In this document: piece after piece, positions 1 to 7,488 of the stretch
Layout: every line of letters starts with the position of its first letter
Position numbering within the stretch: the stretch's first letter is position 1
Source of the DNA: Actinomycetota bacterium
GTDB taxonomy: Bacteria; Actinomycetota; Actinomycetes; Nanopelagicales; Nanopelagicaceae
Assembly: GCA_005787645.1 (NCBI GenBank)
Contig: SYAM01000088.1
Coordinates: 1-9,494, forward strand
Length of the DNA: 9,494 bases
Direction: 5' to 3'
Notes under the pieces: model-generated
What the model was told of the DNA's origin: nothing
Databases searched by the model: none
Seen by the model: the letters and a program-made list of their open reading frames with translations, nothing else
Position numbers and translations under genes: made by a program

Positions 1-705
1 CTGACTATTAGCGCATCGCTACATTTAAATAATGGGTGGAGATTACCCATTATCCTGGGCGCACTAATTCTCACGCCAATATCGTTTTACAGTATCCGGA
101 AGGTAAAATTCATCGCACCGGAAAGTACGCATCAACATCCTGCGGAAATCCTAACGCGGGCGCTAAAAACTCGTCTTGTTGCATTTGGCGCAATTAATAG
201 CATTCTTGAGGTGGGAATAGGTTTTTGGGCTTTAGATCTATTAGTCAGTCGCAATGCTCCCGTCGCGCTTGGCGCTCTAGGTTCGGCAATCATGAGCTAT
301 GGAATTGCAACTGGGCGACTTTCACTAGCATATTTTCAGCCAGATCCTCGACTGGTAATGCGTCTGGCAATTAGCGCAATCATGATCGGTGTGTCGATTA
401 TCTGTCTCTTCGAAGACCCTATTATCACCATGGCAGGTTTGACCGTTGCCGCACTGGGAATCGCCCCGCTCTTTGGTATGGGGGCGTTTCGTGTTTCAGA
501 GGGTTTCACTCATGCAGAATTTAGGATTTCCCGCTACATGATTGGCGCTTCTTTTTGTTATGGGTTTGCACCATTCATGTTGGCAATCATCTTTGACAAT
601 CTTGGCTACGTAAATGGATATGCGCTATTAATCCCAGTGGCTATCGCTAGTTACATGCTTTGGAAGATTAATGGAAGTGAGAACAACTCACCAGTCAGCA
701 ACTGA
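1..705 (+). CDS. MFS transporter, C-terminal part (5' end outside window)
   Basis: The reading frame is open from base 1 to a TGA at 703-705, giving 234 residues without a start, so the gene begins upstream of the window. The product is very hydrophobic, with about seven membrane segments. An NGWR motif (residues 11-14) precedes a hydrophobic stretch, then comes a charged loop (about 33-58) resembling the central cytoplasmic loop of major facilitator proteins, followed by six further hydrophobic segments. A GAxxxxxxxGRL-type motif is visible near residues 91-107. This pattern matches the second half of a 12-helix MFS permease in the inner membrane. The substrate cannot be read from the sequence. 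The gene runs towards the catabolic operon and overlaps its last gene by 18 bp at the 3' ends, so it is not part of that operon. A sugar or sugar-acid substrate would suit the neighbourhood, but nothing shows it. Confidence 0.8.
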   Translation: MTISASLHLNNGWRLPIILGALILTPISFYSIRKVKFIAPESTHQHPAEILTRALKTRLVAFGAINSILEVGIGFWALDLLVSRNAPVALGALGSAIMSYGIATGRLSLAYFQPDPRLVMRLAISAIMIGVSIICLFEDPIITMAGLTVAALGIAPLFGMGAFRVSEGFTHAEFRISRYMIGASFCYGFAPFMLAIIFDNLGYVNGYALLIPVAIASYMLWKINGSENNSPVSN

Positions 706-1851
706 TCCATCACTGTGGAACCACTGTGCTGGCGCATCCTGTTTGTAGGGATGTTTAGCAGCCTCAGAATCATTGATTCGAGCACCAATGCCGATTGATG
801 TCGGTGGCAAGATATGTCCAGCAACGATATCTGGCGTTCCTTCAACGACATCTTTTCTCCATGGTACGTCTGCTCTCATCACCTCTTGAATCAAAAAGTT
901 TGGAGTAACAAGTCCCAGGTGAACATTGACCATGGTGGCTATTGGCCCGAGTGGATTGTGTGGCGCCATCACTACACCGAAGGCATCGCAGAGCGCGGCA
1001 ATCTTTCGAAGGCCAGTGATACCACCTGCATGACAGACATCAGGTTGGGCGACTTCGAAGACTCCGGACTTAAGGAATGGCAGGAACTCTTGCTGGGTAT
1101 ACAGGCGCTCACCTGCTGCCAATGGGATCGAGACCTTCTCTTTCACACGCTTCATCGCTTCGTACTGCTCAGGTTGCACGACCTCTTCGAGGAAGAAGGG
1201 GCGATATGGCGCAAGTACTTCTGCGAATTGAATAGCCATCGCCGCTGAAGTGCGGCCATGAAAATCAACCATAATGTCGATATCATCGCCACCGGCTTCA
1301 CGCGCTGCTCGCATCAAAGTATCCGCGTGCTTTAACTTCTTCGTGCCCTCCAAGGGGGCTGCTTGCGGCACAGCAAGAATCTTGACCGCAGTAAAGCCCA
1401 TCTCTTTACTCTCTAACATCTTCTCTGCAAAAGACTTTGCAGTATCTGAATCGTAAACAGCGTCAGAGCTGCCGCCACCGAGATGGTCATATAGTCGGAC
1501 TCGATCTCGCGCCAACCCCCCAAGTGCGCGCCACAGGGGCACGCCAAGATTCTTCGAATGAATGTCCCATAGCGCCTGATCTATTCCACTCAAGGCAGAC
1601 ATTGAGACAACTCCACCTTTGAAGAACGGGTGGCGGTAGACGATCTGCCAGTTTCGTTCGATTTCCAGGGGATCACGGCCAATAATCAAGGGTGCAAGTG
1701 ACCTCACTGCGCCAACTACGGCTTCGGTTTGGAATTCGACGGTTGCCTCGCCAAGTCCATACAAACCTGGCTCGTCAGTGTCTACTCGAACGATGACCCA
1801 ATTACGTAAATCTGCATTAACGACTGTTGTTAAGATCTTTGTTATCTTCAC
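688..1851 (-). CDS. Galactonate dehydratase-like enolase-superfamily enzyme
   Basis: A 387-residue mandelate racemase/muconate lactonizing enzyme-type protein that would dehydrate an aldonate to a 2-keto-3-deoxy acid in the cytoplasm. The N-terminal capping domain includes GIDQALWDI (89-97). The barrel carries the expected ligands: Asp196 in DFHGR with His198, Glu222/Glu223 in FLEE, Glu248 in AAGER, Asp271 in QPDVCHAGG and His298 in APHNPLGP. From memory, these motifs, the length and the N-terminus resemble E. coli D-galactonate dehydratase (DgoD) closely, and differ from the mannonate dehydratase pattern. The GTG at 1849-1851 is chosen as the start because it sits 6 nt after AAGGAG and gives the family's usual MKITK beginning. 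An upstream in-frame ATG at 1902 would overlap the preceding gene and add 17 atypical residues. It is the last gene of the operon. The family is secure; D-galactonate as substrate is only the most likely choice. Confidence 0.9.
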   Translation of the reverse strand: MKITKILTTVVNADLRNWVIVRVDTDEPGLYGLGEATVEFQTEAVVGAVRSLAPLIIGRDPLEIERNWQIVYRHPFFKGGVVSMSALSGIDQALWDIHSKNLGVPLWRALGGLARDRVRLYDHLGGGSSDAVYDSDTAKSFAEKMLESKEMGFTAVKILAVPQAAPLEGTKKLKHADTLMRAAREAGGDDIDIMVDFHGRTSAAMAIQFAEVLAPYRPFFLEEVVQPEQYEAMKRVKEKVSIPLAAGERLYTQQEFLPFLKSGVFEVAQPDVCHAGGITGLRKIAALCDAFGVVMAPHNPLGPIATMVNVHLGLVTPNFLIQEVMRADVPWRKDVVEGTPDIVAGHILPPTSIGIGARINDSEAAKHPYKQDAPAQWFHSDGSVADW

Positions 1852-1857
1852 CGTGAG

Positions 1858-1863
1858 CTCCTT
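1858..1863 (-). promoter_or_regulatory. Shine-Dalgarno AAGGAG fixing the GTG start of the dehydratase
   Basis: On the minus strand AAGGAG is followed by a 6-nt spacer and GTG AAG ATA ACA. This decides in favour of the GTG start at 1851 over the longer ATG form. Confidence 0.8.
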
Positions 1864-1873
1864 AAATGTATTC

Positions 1874-2899
1874 TCAAGCGATTTCTGAAACTGAAAACTC
1901 AACCCACGAGGACACGATACCTCCTGGCTTTGCCACTAATGCAGTGTTAGAGGTAATGGCATCAGTAAGTGAAATAACCGGCGACGAAAAGGGCTCGATA
2001 GTTACAAGCCGATGGGCGCCCCAGAGTGGATACTGCTTAATTCCACCCCAGACCATCCAGATCCAGCAATACGGATACGTCTCAACGTTCCAGCGCATCC
2101 GAGCTTTCAACCCTATCTTCTTATTTATTAAAGAAACGTCGGGATTTTTCATCGGACCAAGAATCACATGACCGTCTGTGCCATCGTTAGGTGGCAACTG
2201 TTGCAGGTTGGCGATTTCGCCGGATGATGTACGGATCGATGGCCATATACCTTCTTGATTTACTTCAAAACGATATGTCGGGCTGGGATAGTGCGGAACT
2301 TCGAAGCGCTCGCCATTGTCTACCAATAATTCCGCTCCTGCATCGGCTAGCGGCCCACCCAGGACTAAATGTTGACCCCATTGAAATTCAATCTCTTCAC
2401 TACCTAGGTTCTCAACCGTCTCATCAAAGCGGAGCGTCTGCCCTATAAGCGTCATGATTCGAGTGAGCCGAAGTGGGAATAGACGAAGATCGACCCAAAG
2501 TTTGACACTTAATTCTTCGGCAGAATCTCTGAGTAATTCAAAATTCCAGGATAAAAGCGCTGCCTCCCCGTGGCCACCAACTTTGATTCCTTTGTACTCA
2601 ACTGGATATTGAGCTGCAGGTAATACCTCTTGCCAACCACCCGAGAAATGCTCGAGAAAGTTTCCAAACTCAGAGTTTCGACTAGAGATGAAATCTCGAT
2701 TACGTACAATATCTTCATGGTTATGCCACAGGAGGTCAAGATTTTTGCGTTTATCCCTTAATTCAAGAATTTCAGCGCCTCGAGTAAGGCTAACTTTCAC
2801 AGTGAGCTCGGCCGAATTGAGCTCAACGATTTCGTGTCCTTCCCATAGATACTTTCGACCATGATGGCCGACCGGGCGAGATGAGAAGGGATCGCGCAT
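1874..2899 (-). CDS. Aldose 1-epimerase (galactose mutarotase)-like protein
   Basis: A 341-residue protein with the features of the galactose mutarotase-like fold, predicted to interconvert alpha and beta anomers of an aldose in the cytoplasm. Visible landmarks are a TRGAEILELRD segment (39-49), typical of the early strands of the fold, GGWQE (87-91), GGHGE (108-112) with a candidate active-site His110, WGQHLVLGGP (174-183) with His177, and TIEPFSSP near the C-terminus with Glu302. That glutamate lies where mutarotases carry the catalytic base. No signal peptide or membrane segment is present. The ATG at 2899 lies 4 nt after the stop of the SDR gene, with only a weak GGG-type ribosome site, so its translation is probably coupled to the gene before it. 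Exact sugar specificity is unknown. A related sugar-binding or hexose-phosphate epimerase role cannot be excluded because this fold is shared widely. Confidence 0.78.
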   Translation of the reverse strand: MRDPFSSRPVGHHGRKYLWEGHEIVELNSAELTVKVSLTRGAEILELRDKRKNLDLLWHNHEDIVRNRDFISSRNSEFGNFLEHFSGGWQEVLPAAQYPVEYKGIKVGGHGEAALLSWNFELLRDSAEELSVKLWVDLRLFPLRLTRIMTLIGQTLRFDETVENLGSEEIEFQWGQHLVLGGPLADAGAELLVDNGERFEVPHYPSPTYRFEVNQEGIWPSIRTSSGEIANLQQLPPNDGTDGHVILGPMKNPDVSLINKKIGLKARMRWNVETYPYCWIWMVWGGIKQYPLWGAHRLVTIEPFSSPVISLTDAITSNTALVAKPGGIVSSWVEFSVSEIA

Positions 2900-2903
2900 T
2901 CAA

Positions 2904-3737
2904 TTACCCTAGCGGCAAGCCAGTTTTCGGATCTAACCCATAACTTCGTGCTAACTGCTCATCAATATCGCCTACTCCAAGTGCTGAAGTCCATGCCCCC
3001 TCTACAGCCAAGCTTTGGCCAGAGACGTAAGAGGCCTTGTCCGAGAGCAAGAAGGCAACAACCTCAGCGATTTCAGAGGCATTTGCAATGCGTTTCAATG
3101 GAGTCAGTAACTCCAGAGATTCGCGACGCGCTTTTGGATCTGGAGCGTCGACGAAACTCTGAGCTAAAGCTGGCGTCATAACGGCTCCAGGAGCTACTGC
3201 ATTACATCTGATTCCATAGGGACCATATGTGACTGCAACATTTCGCGTGAGCGCATCGACCGCTCCTTTGGTCATTTCATACACTGCATGATCGCGCCAA
3301 GCACGTCTGCCATGGACTGAAGAAATATTCACGATGGCGCCCTTTATCTTGTGATTAACGAAGTAATGCACTGCCTCCGCACAACCCCAGAAAGTTCCAT
3401 TCTGATTCGTTCCCATTAATTCTTCGAAGACTTTTGGATCGTTTGGAAAATCATGCAGTGCGGCGCCTCGAGTCCATCCCGCGCAATTCACCCAAGCGGT
3501 AAGGGTTCCTTTTGTCGTAGCTAATTCTCGAGCTTTTATATGGGTGTCGCGCTTTGCCACATCACCGACGATTGATTGCACGTCACCACCATTCGCGGAA
3601 ATCTCTCGCTCAACTTTGGCGAGATTTTCGCCATTGATATCAATGTTAATCAGTGCATAATCTTGGGCTAGTCTGCTAGCGATTGCTTGTCCGATGCCTG
3701 ACCCAGCACCAGTCACTACAGCAACATTCTTACTCAT
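2904..3737 (-). CDS. SDR-family NAD(P)-dependent oxidoreductase (probable sugar dehydrogenase)
   Basis: A 277-residue classical short-chain dehydrogenase. The cofactor-binding TGAGSGIG lies at 9-16. An aspartate at the end of the second strand (Asp33 in INIDIN) usually favours NAD over NADP. Asp59, NCAG (84-87) and Asn111 follow. The catalytic Ser140 (ISSVHG) sits 13 residues before Tyr153 in YEMTK, with Lys157, and AVAPGAVMTP closes the cofactor site. The tetrad is complete, so the enzyme should be active. A GTG nine bases upstream (3746) could add three residues, but the ATG at 3737 is preferred because AGGTGG lies 5 nt before it and MSKNVAVVTG is a normal SDR beginning. It follows the OppF-type ATPase by 9 bp. 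With a mutarotase and an aldonate dehydratase next to it, oxidation of an aldose to its lactone is the best inference; family membership alone does not show the substrate. Confidence 0.88.
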   Translation of the reverse strand: MSKNVAVVTGAGSGIGQAIASRLAQDYALINIDINGENLAKVEREISANGGDVQSIVGDVAKRDTHIKARELATTKGTLTAWVNCAGWTRGAALHDFPNDPKVFEELMGTNQNGTFWGCAEAVHYFVNHKIKGAIVNISSVHGRRAWRDHAVYEMTKGAVDALTRNVAVTYGPYGIRCNAVAPGAVMTPALAQSFVDAPDPKARRESLELLTPLKRIANASEIAEVVAFLLSDKASYVSGQSLAVEGAWTSALGVGDIDEQLARSYGLDPKTGLPLG

Positions 3738-3742
3738 AAGAA

Positions 3743-3748
3743 CCACCT
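3743..3748 (-). promoter_or_regulatory. Shine-Dalgarno AGGTGG for the SDR gene
   Basis: AGGTGG on the minus strand overlaps the TAG stop of the upstream ATPase gene (3747-3749) and lies 5 nt before the ATG at 3737. It supports the shorter SDR start and tight translational linkage. Confidence 0.6.
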
Positions 3749-4703
3749 ACCTATCGATGGGAAAATGACAGAGCCAGCCGTGGGTGGCGCTACTCATTGT
3801 TTCAGTCAAAGCCTTCGAAGCACAATCATCGAGATTCTTGCCGATAGGGCAGCGTGAACGATAGGCGCAGGCATCTGCTTTGTTGGGAGTAGCCTGAACA
3901 ATCACATCAGAGACCGCTGCCTTGGTGTCAGTGAAGTCAGCAACTGGGACCGAGGCCAACAAACCTGCCGTGTAATGATGGCCAGGCGTATCAAAAACCT
4001 CAGAACGAGTCCCCCGCTCAACAATGCGCCCTCGGAACATAACCACAATCTCATCAGCCATGTAATGCGCTACGCCTAAATCGTGGGTGATGAACAGATA
4101 GGTAAGTCCTCTATCTCTCTGCAACTTTTTGAGAAGATTGAGTACCTGGGCTCGTACTGATACATCTAGCGCTGAAACCGCTTCATCAAGAATTAGAATC
4201 TTTGGATCCAGCGCCAGTGCTCGTGCAATCGCAACTCGTTGACACTGGCCACCAGATAGTTCATGTGGTTTACGCTTCAAATGCTCGCGTTCTAGACCCA
4301 CTGCTTCGAGCAACTCAATCACGCGTTCTTCACGAGATTTCTTATCTCCAACTTTGAAAGCCAACATAGGACCTTCGATAATTCGCTTTACGGTGTGGCG
4401 GCGATTGAGTTGGCTGAATGGATCTTGCTGAACTACTTGAATATCTCGTCGTAACGGGCGCATCTGACTTGGTCCGAATGAAGTGATCTCTTGACCCAGG
4501 ACTGATATCGAACCCTTGCTTGGGGTATCTAGTCCAAGAATCAACCGGGCTGCTGTTGTTTTACCACTTCCTGATTCACCGACAACTGCCAGTGTGGTGC
4601 CCTCGGTGACAGCTAGGCTGATTGCATCGAGTGCCCGAACTGTGCCTCCGGAACCTTTAAACTCTCGAGAGAGCTTATCTACATTAATTATCTGCGATGT
4701 CAT
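3747..4703 (-). CDS. Oligopeptide/dipeptide-type ABC transporter ATPase (OppF/DppF type)
   Basis: A 318-residue ATP-binding subunit that powers import at the inner face of the membrane. Walker A is GESGSGKTT (42-50), the Q-loop is VQQDP (about 91-95), the signature is LSGGQ (149-153), Walker B is ILILDE (169-174), the D-loop is SALD (177-180) and the switch is His207. The C-terminal extension typical of Opp/Dpp ATPases is present, with Cys279, Cys285, Cys294 and Cys312. All catalytic motifs are intact. The ATG at 4703 is chosen because it overlaps the preceding stop in the sequence TGATG, a classic coupled junction. An ATG at 4739 would add 12 residues inside the neighbour and has no better ribosome site. 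The LSGGQCQR form and its position as the second ATPase suggest the F-type subunit. The substrate is not indicated by the ATPase itself. Confidence 0.93.
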   Translation of the reverse strand: MTSQIINVDKLSREFKGSGGTVRALDAISLAVTEGTTLAVVGESGSGKTTAARLILGLDTPSKGSISVLGQEITSFGPSQMRPLRRDIQVVQQDPFSQLNRRHTVKRIIEGPMLAFKVGDKKSREERVIELLEAVGLEREHLKRKPHELSGGQCQRVAIARALALDPKILILDEAVSALDVSVRAQVLNLLKKLQRDRGLTYLFITHDLGVAHYMADEIVVMFRGRIVERGTRSEVFDTPGHHYTAGLLASVPVADFTDTKAAVSDVIVQATPNKADACAYRSRCPIGKNLDDCASKALTETMSSATHGWLCHFPIDR

Positions 4704-5683
4704 CAGTTGCGCACCGACAATTCCTCGACTCGTATACATGCCACTTGTCGTTCTTTAACCGAGCGAAGAGTTGGAGCTTCGCTTGTGCATTGAGAAATAG
4801 TATGTTCGCAGCGAGGGGCAAAGACGCATCCAGGAGGTCTGTTATCTGGTCGAGGTGGCTGACCAGCGATAGATCTGATGGGTTTATTCACATCAACGGT
4901 GTAATCACATCGTGAATCGAGGAGCGCCCGAGTGTACGGATGAAATGGATTAGTGAAAACATCCTTGATTTTTCCCTGTTCGACTAACTTACCACCGTAC
5001 ATCACATTAATTCGATCGGAGAATTGGGCCGCGACACCCAAGTCATGGGTGATAAGTAGGACCGACAAGTTCCGCTCTTCAGCAAGTCGATTGAGAAGAT
5101 TAAGGACTCGTTCTTGAGTTGTGACGTCCAATGCCGTCGTTGCTTCATCGGCAATCAAAACCTTAGGCTCACCGCTCAATGCAATAGCGATGACCACTCT
5201 TTGTAGCATGCCACCGGACATCTCGAAGGGATAGGAATTTATTCGCTCTTCCGGCTCGGGTATTCCCACGCTCGCCAATAGTTCGATTGCAAACCTTCGG
5301 GCATCTGCCTTTGATATTTTGTTATGTAGTTGAATACTTTCGACGATTTGATCCCCGATTTTCATGATTGGATTAAGGGCGGACATGGGATCTTGATAAA
5401 TCATGGCAATTTCACTGCCGCGATACTTGCGAAATTGTTCTGCACTCAATTTCAATACATCAACACCATTGATGTAAATCTCCCCCGACTCGATTCGAAC
5501 AGGATCTTTGATCAATCGCATCAATGAGAACGCAGTCAGAGATTTTCCACTGCCAGACTCCCCTACAAGGCCCAATTTCTCACCCTGTTTGATCGTAAAG
5601 CTCAGATCCTGAACCACCGGAACACGACCCTTTGTCGAAGGGACTGTGAGGGTTAAATTTCGTACATCAATGAGATTACTCAT
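4703..5683 (-). CDS. Oligopeptide/dipeptide-type ABC transporter ATPase (OppD/DppD type)
   Basis: A 326-residue ATP-binding subunit, the partner of the OppF-type ATPase encoded next. Walker A is GESGSGKS (41-48), the Q-loop is Gln97 in YQDPMSALNP, the signature is SGGMLQR (156-162), Walker B is VLIADE (175-180), the D-loop is TALD (183-186) and the switch is His213. The SGGM form of the signature and DPMSALNP are typical of the D-type subunit. The C-terminal oligopeptide-transporter extension carries Cys286, Cys292, Cys299 and Cys316. The ATG at 5683 overlaps the end of the permease gene by 8 bp and has GAAGG about 10 nt upstream. The ATG at 5737 would place 18 unusual residues inside the preceding gene, so it is rejected. 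The two ATPases would form the heterodimeric motor of the importer. Confidence 0.93.
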   Translation of the reverse strand: MSNLIDVRNLTLTVPSTKGRVPVVQDLSFTIKQGEKLGLVGESGSGKSLTAFSLMRLIKDPVRIESGEIYINGVDVLKLSAEQFRKYRGSEIAMIYQDPMSALNPIMKIGDQIVESIQLHNKISKADARRFAIELLASVGIPEPEERINSYPFEMSGGMLQRVVIAIALSGEPKVLIADEATTALDVTTQERVLNLLNRLAEERNLSVLLITHDLGVAAQFSDRINVMYGGKLVEQGKIKDVFTNPFHPYTRALLDSRCDYTVDVNKPIRSIAGQPPRPDNRPPGCVFAPRCEHTISQCTSEAPTLRSVKERQVACIRVEELSVRN

Positions 5684-6488
5684 GTGCCGAAGACCTTCTC
5701 GAATCCAAATCCTTACGAATTCGCTCACCATAGGCATTGAAAGCCAGGATCGTTATCGTGACCGCCAGAGCCGGGAATGCGACGAACCAATAGGTGTTCC
5801 AGATTTTTGCATATCCTTGAAGCATCAGTGTTCCCCACGAAGCATTTGGGGGTTGAATACCGAGTCCGATAAAACTCAAAGTTGCTTCTAGCATCACAGC
5901 AGCTGCAGCGTTGATACTCAATTGCACCAATAATTGTGGTGCGATATTCGGCATCACCTCTGACCAAATCAATCGAGTCCGAGTAAATCCCGATGCCTGG
6001 GCAGCAACGACATACTGAGAGGAGAGTTCGGTAACCACGGCAGAGCGCGCCATCCGTGCCGTGGTAGGTGAAAGTAGGATACCCACAACGATGGGAAGTG
6101 AAATCACGCTAGCTCCCACTGCGGAGATGCACACTAACCCAAAGAGAATTTGTGGAATCGCCATAGTTGCATCGGCTGTACGCATTAGCGCTTCATCCAA
6201 CCACCCGCGTCGTACCCCCGCGGCAAGACCCCAGGCTGTTCCGATGATTAAGGCAATTACCGTTGCCGCGATCGCAACCAAGATTGTTATCCGACCGCCA
6301 TACAAGATTCGAGAGAGTAAGTCTCGACCGAGATCATCAGTACCGAACCAATTCGTTCTATTTGGTCCTAAGAATGGGTCAGAGGCGCCAATCTCATAGG
6401 GATCATATGGAGCAATCCATGGGCATAGTAGGCAGAGCGCCATAATCAACAACACCGTGAATCCGCTCAAGGAAAATTTACGCCTCAA
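5676..6488 (-). CDS. ABC transporter permease (OppC/DppC type)
   Basis: A 270-residue inner-membrane permease. A first membrane helix (about 8-27) is followed by the family hallmark GTDDLGRD (49-56) just before the core domain. Hydrophobic segments follow at about 67-92, 110-140 and in the last 80 residues. The EAA coupling loop is AAQASGFTRTRLIWSEVMPN (162-181), which docks on the ATPases. Length and motif order are normal for the family. The start is a TTG at 6486-6488, preceded by AAGGAGG with a 6-nt spacer, and it overlaps the upstream permease gene by 11 bp. The product should pair with the OppB-type permease to form the translocation pore. Its sequence does not show what is transported. 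Confidence 0.92.
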   Translation of the reverse strand: MRRKFSLSGFTVLLIMALCLLCPWIAPYDPYEIGASDPFLGPNRTNWFGTDDLGRDLLSRILYGGRITILVAIAATVIALIIGTAWGLAAGVRRGWLDEALMRTADATMAIPQILFGLVCISAVGASVISLPIVVGILLSPTTARMARSAVVTELSSQYVVAAQASGFTRTRLIWSEVMPNIAPQLLVQLSINAAAAVMLEATLSFIGLGIQPPNASWGTLMLQGYAKIWNTYWFVAFPALAVTITILAFNAYGERIRKDLDSRRSSAHE

Positions 6489-7449
6489 GCTTCTCCTCCT
6501 TGTTCATTCGAAGACGCGGATCGACTAGTCCGCAAAGCAAATCAAAGAGAAACGTTGTGACTATAAATAATGTGATAATCGTTAATGCGACGCCTTGAAT
6601 TACCGCGTAATCACGTTTGAAGGCGCTCTCGATAGCGAGAGAACCAATACCCGGCAGACCAAACATGTATTCGATTACTACTACGCCGCTTAATGTATAG
6701 CCGACGATTAGCCCCAACATAGTGAGAGCCGGCACAAGCGAGTTGGGTAAAATATGTCGAAACATGATGCGCGAGTTAGATAATCCCTTACCCTCTGCCG
6801 TTCGGATAAAAGGTGACTGCTTGATCTCCAACATAGATGCGCGTAGGTACCTCACTAGATAGGGGGTTGCGGTCAATCCGCCTGTAATTGATGGGAGGAT
6901 CATCAATTTCAAATTCTCTGTCACGCTTTCACTCAACGGAGTGAAACCTCGAGAAGGGAGGATTTGAAACCTCAGCGAGAAGAAGAGAATCAAAACAATT
7001 CCGATAACAAATCCTGGCACTGAAAGTCCGATAGAAGTGAAGTAGCCAATTCCTCGATCGAGTGCTCCTCCTGGCTTGCGTACCGAAAGTGGCGCAAGGA
7101 TCAATGAGAAGATAACTGCGAACAGAATTATGAAGAATGTCAGTTCGAATGTGACTGGAAGACGAATCGCGACTAGTTCTGTCACTTTAAATTGTGAGAA
7201 GTAAGAAATACCTAAATCTCCCTGTAGCGCATTGGCAACCCAGGTCCATAACTGAGAGAGAAGCGGGCGGTCTAAGCCCGCTTCTTTCCGCATTAGTGCT
7301 AGAGCTTCAGGAGTCACTTCAGTTGCGGCACCGAGTTTTGCCAACACAGGGTCTCCCGGAAGTATTCGAATCGTCAAGAAGACTAGAAGCACGCTGATAA
7401 CAAGAACAGCAATGCTGGAAATCCCGCGACGTATCAAATACCGCAACAT
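6478..7449 (-). CDS. ABC transporter permease (OppB/DppB type)
   Basis: A 323-residue inner-membrane permease. It starts MLRYLIRR followed by a first membrane helix (about 10-29) and the conserved PGDP (31-34) after it, as is usual for OppB/DppB proteins. A soluble segment (about 40-95), several more hydrophobic helices, the EAA loop TAEGKGLSNSRIMFRHILPN (217-236) and the C-terminal DPRLR (310-314) follow in the normal order and spacing. The ATG at 7449 has AAGGAG upstream with a rather long 13-nt spacer, so initiation may be moderate. It follows the solute-binding protein gene by 39 bp and overlaps the OppC-type gene by 11 bp. Together with that protein it forms the membrane channel of the importer. 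Confidence 0.93.
   Translation of the reverse strand: MLRYLIRRGISSIAVLVISVLLVFLTIRILPGDPVLAKLGAATEVTPEALALMRKEAGLDRPLLSQLWTWVANALQGDLGISYFSQFKVTELVAIRLPVTFELTFFIILFAVIFSLILAPLSVRKPGGALDRGIGYFTSIGLSVPGFVIGIVLILFFSLRFQILPSRGFTPLSESVTENLKLMILPSITGGLTATPYLVRYLRASMLEIKQSPFIRTAEGKGLSNSRIMFRHILPNSLVPALTMLGLIVGYTLSGVVVIEYMFGLPGIGSLAIESAFKRDYAVIQGVALTIITLFIVTTFLFDLLCGLVDPRLRMNKEEKLEA
6495..6501 (-). promoter_or_regulatory. Strong Shine-Dalgarno AAGGAGG supporting a TTG start
   Basis: AAGGAGG on the minus strand lies 6 nt before the TTG at 6488. It is embedded in the Asn-Lys-Glu-Glu codons near the end of the upstream permease gene, so one stretch both encodes that C-terminus and recruits ribosomes for the next gene. 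Confidence 0.75.
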
Positions 7450-7488
7450 AAGTAGAGAGTAACTCCTTCGCTATTTAATTAGTATGAC

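Noticed and set aside
711..730. Repeated CACTGTG near the end of the dehydratase gene, considered as a terminator
   Set aside because: The copies are direct repeats, the only inverted part has a two-base loop, no T-run follows and the bases lie in coding sequence.
814..1248. Plus-strand open frame opposite the dehydratase gene
   Set aside because: It is antisense to a gene with intact catalytic motifs and has no recognisable domain or ribosome site.
1852..1902. Longer dehydratase form starting at the ATG at 1902
   Set aside because: It overlaps the preceding gene by 29 bp, adds 17 residues foreign to the family and ignores the AAGGAG-GTG start.
6061..6399. Plus-strand open frame opposite the OppC-type permease gene
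   Set aside because: It is a shadow of the permease coding sequence, with no ribosome site and no recognisable domain.
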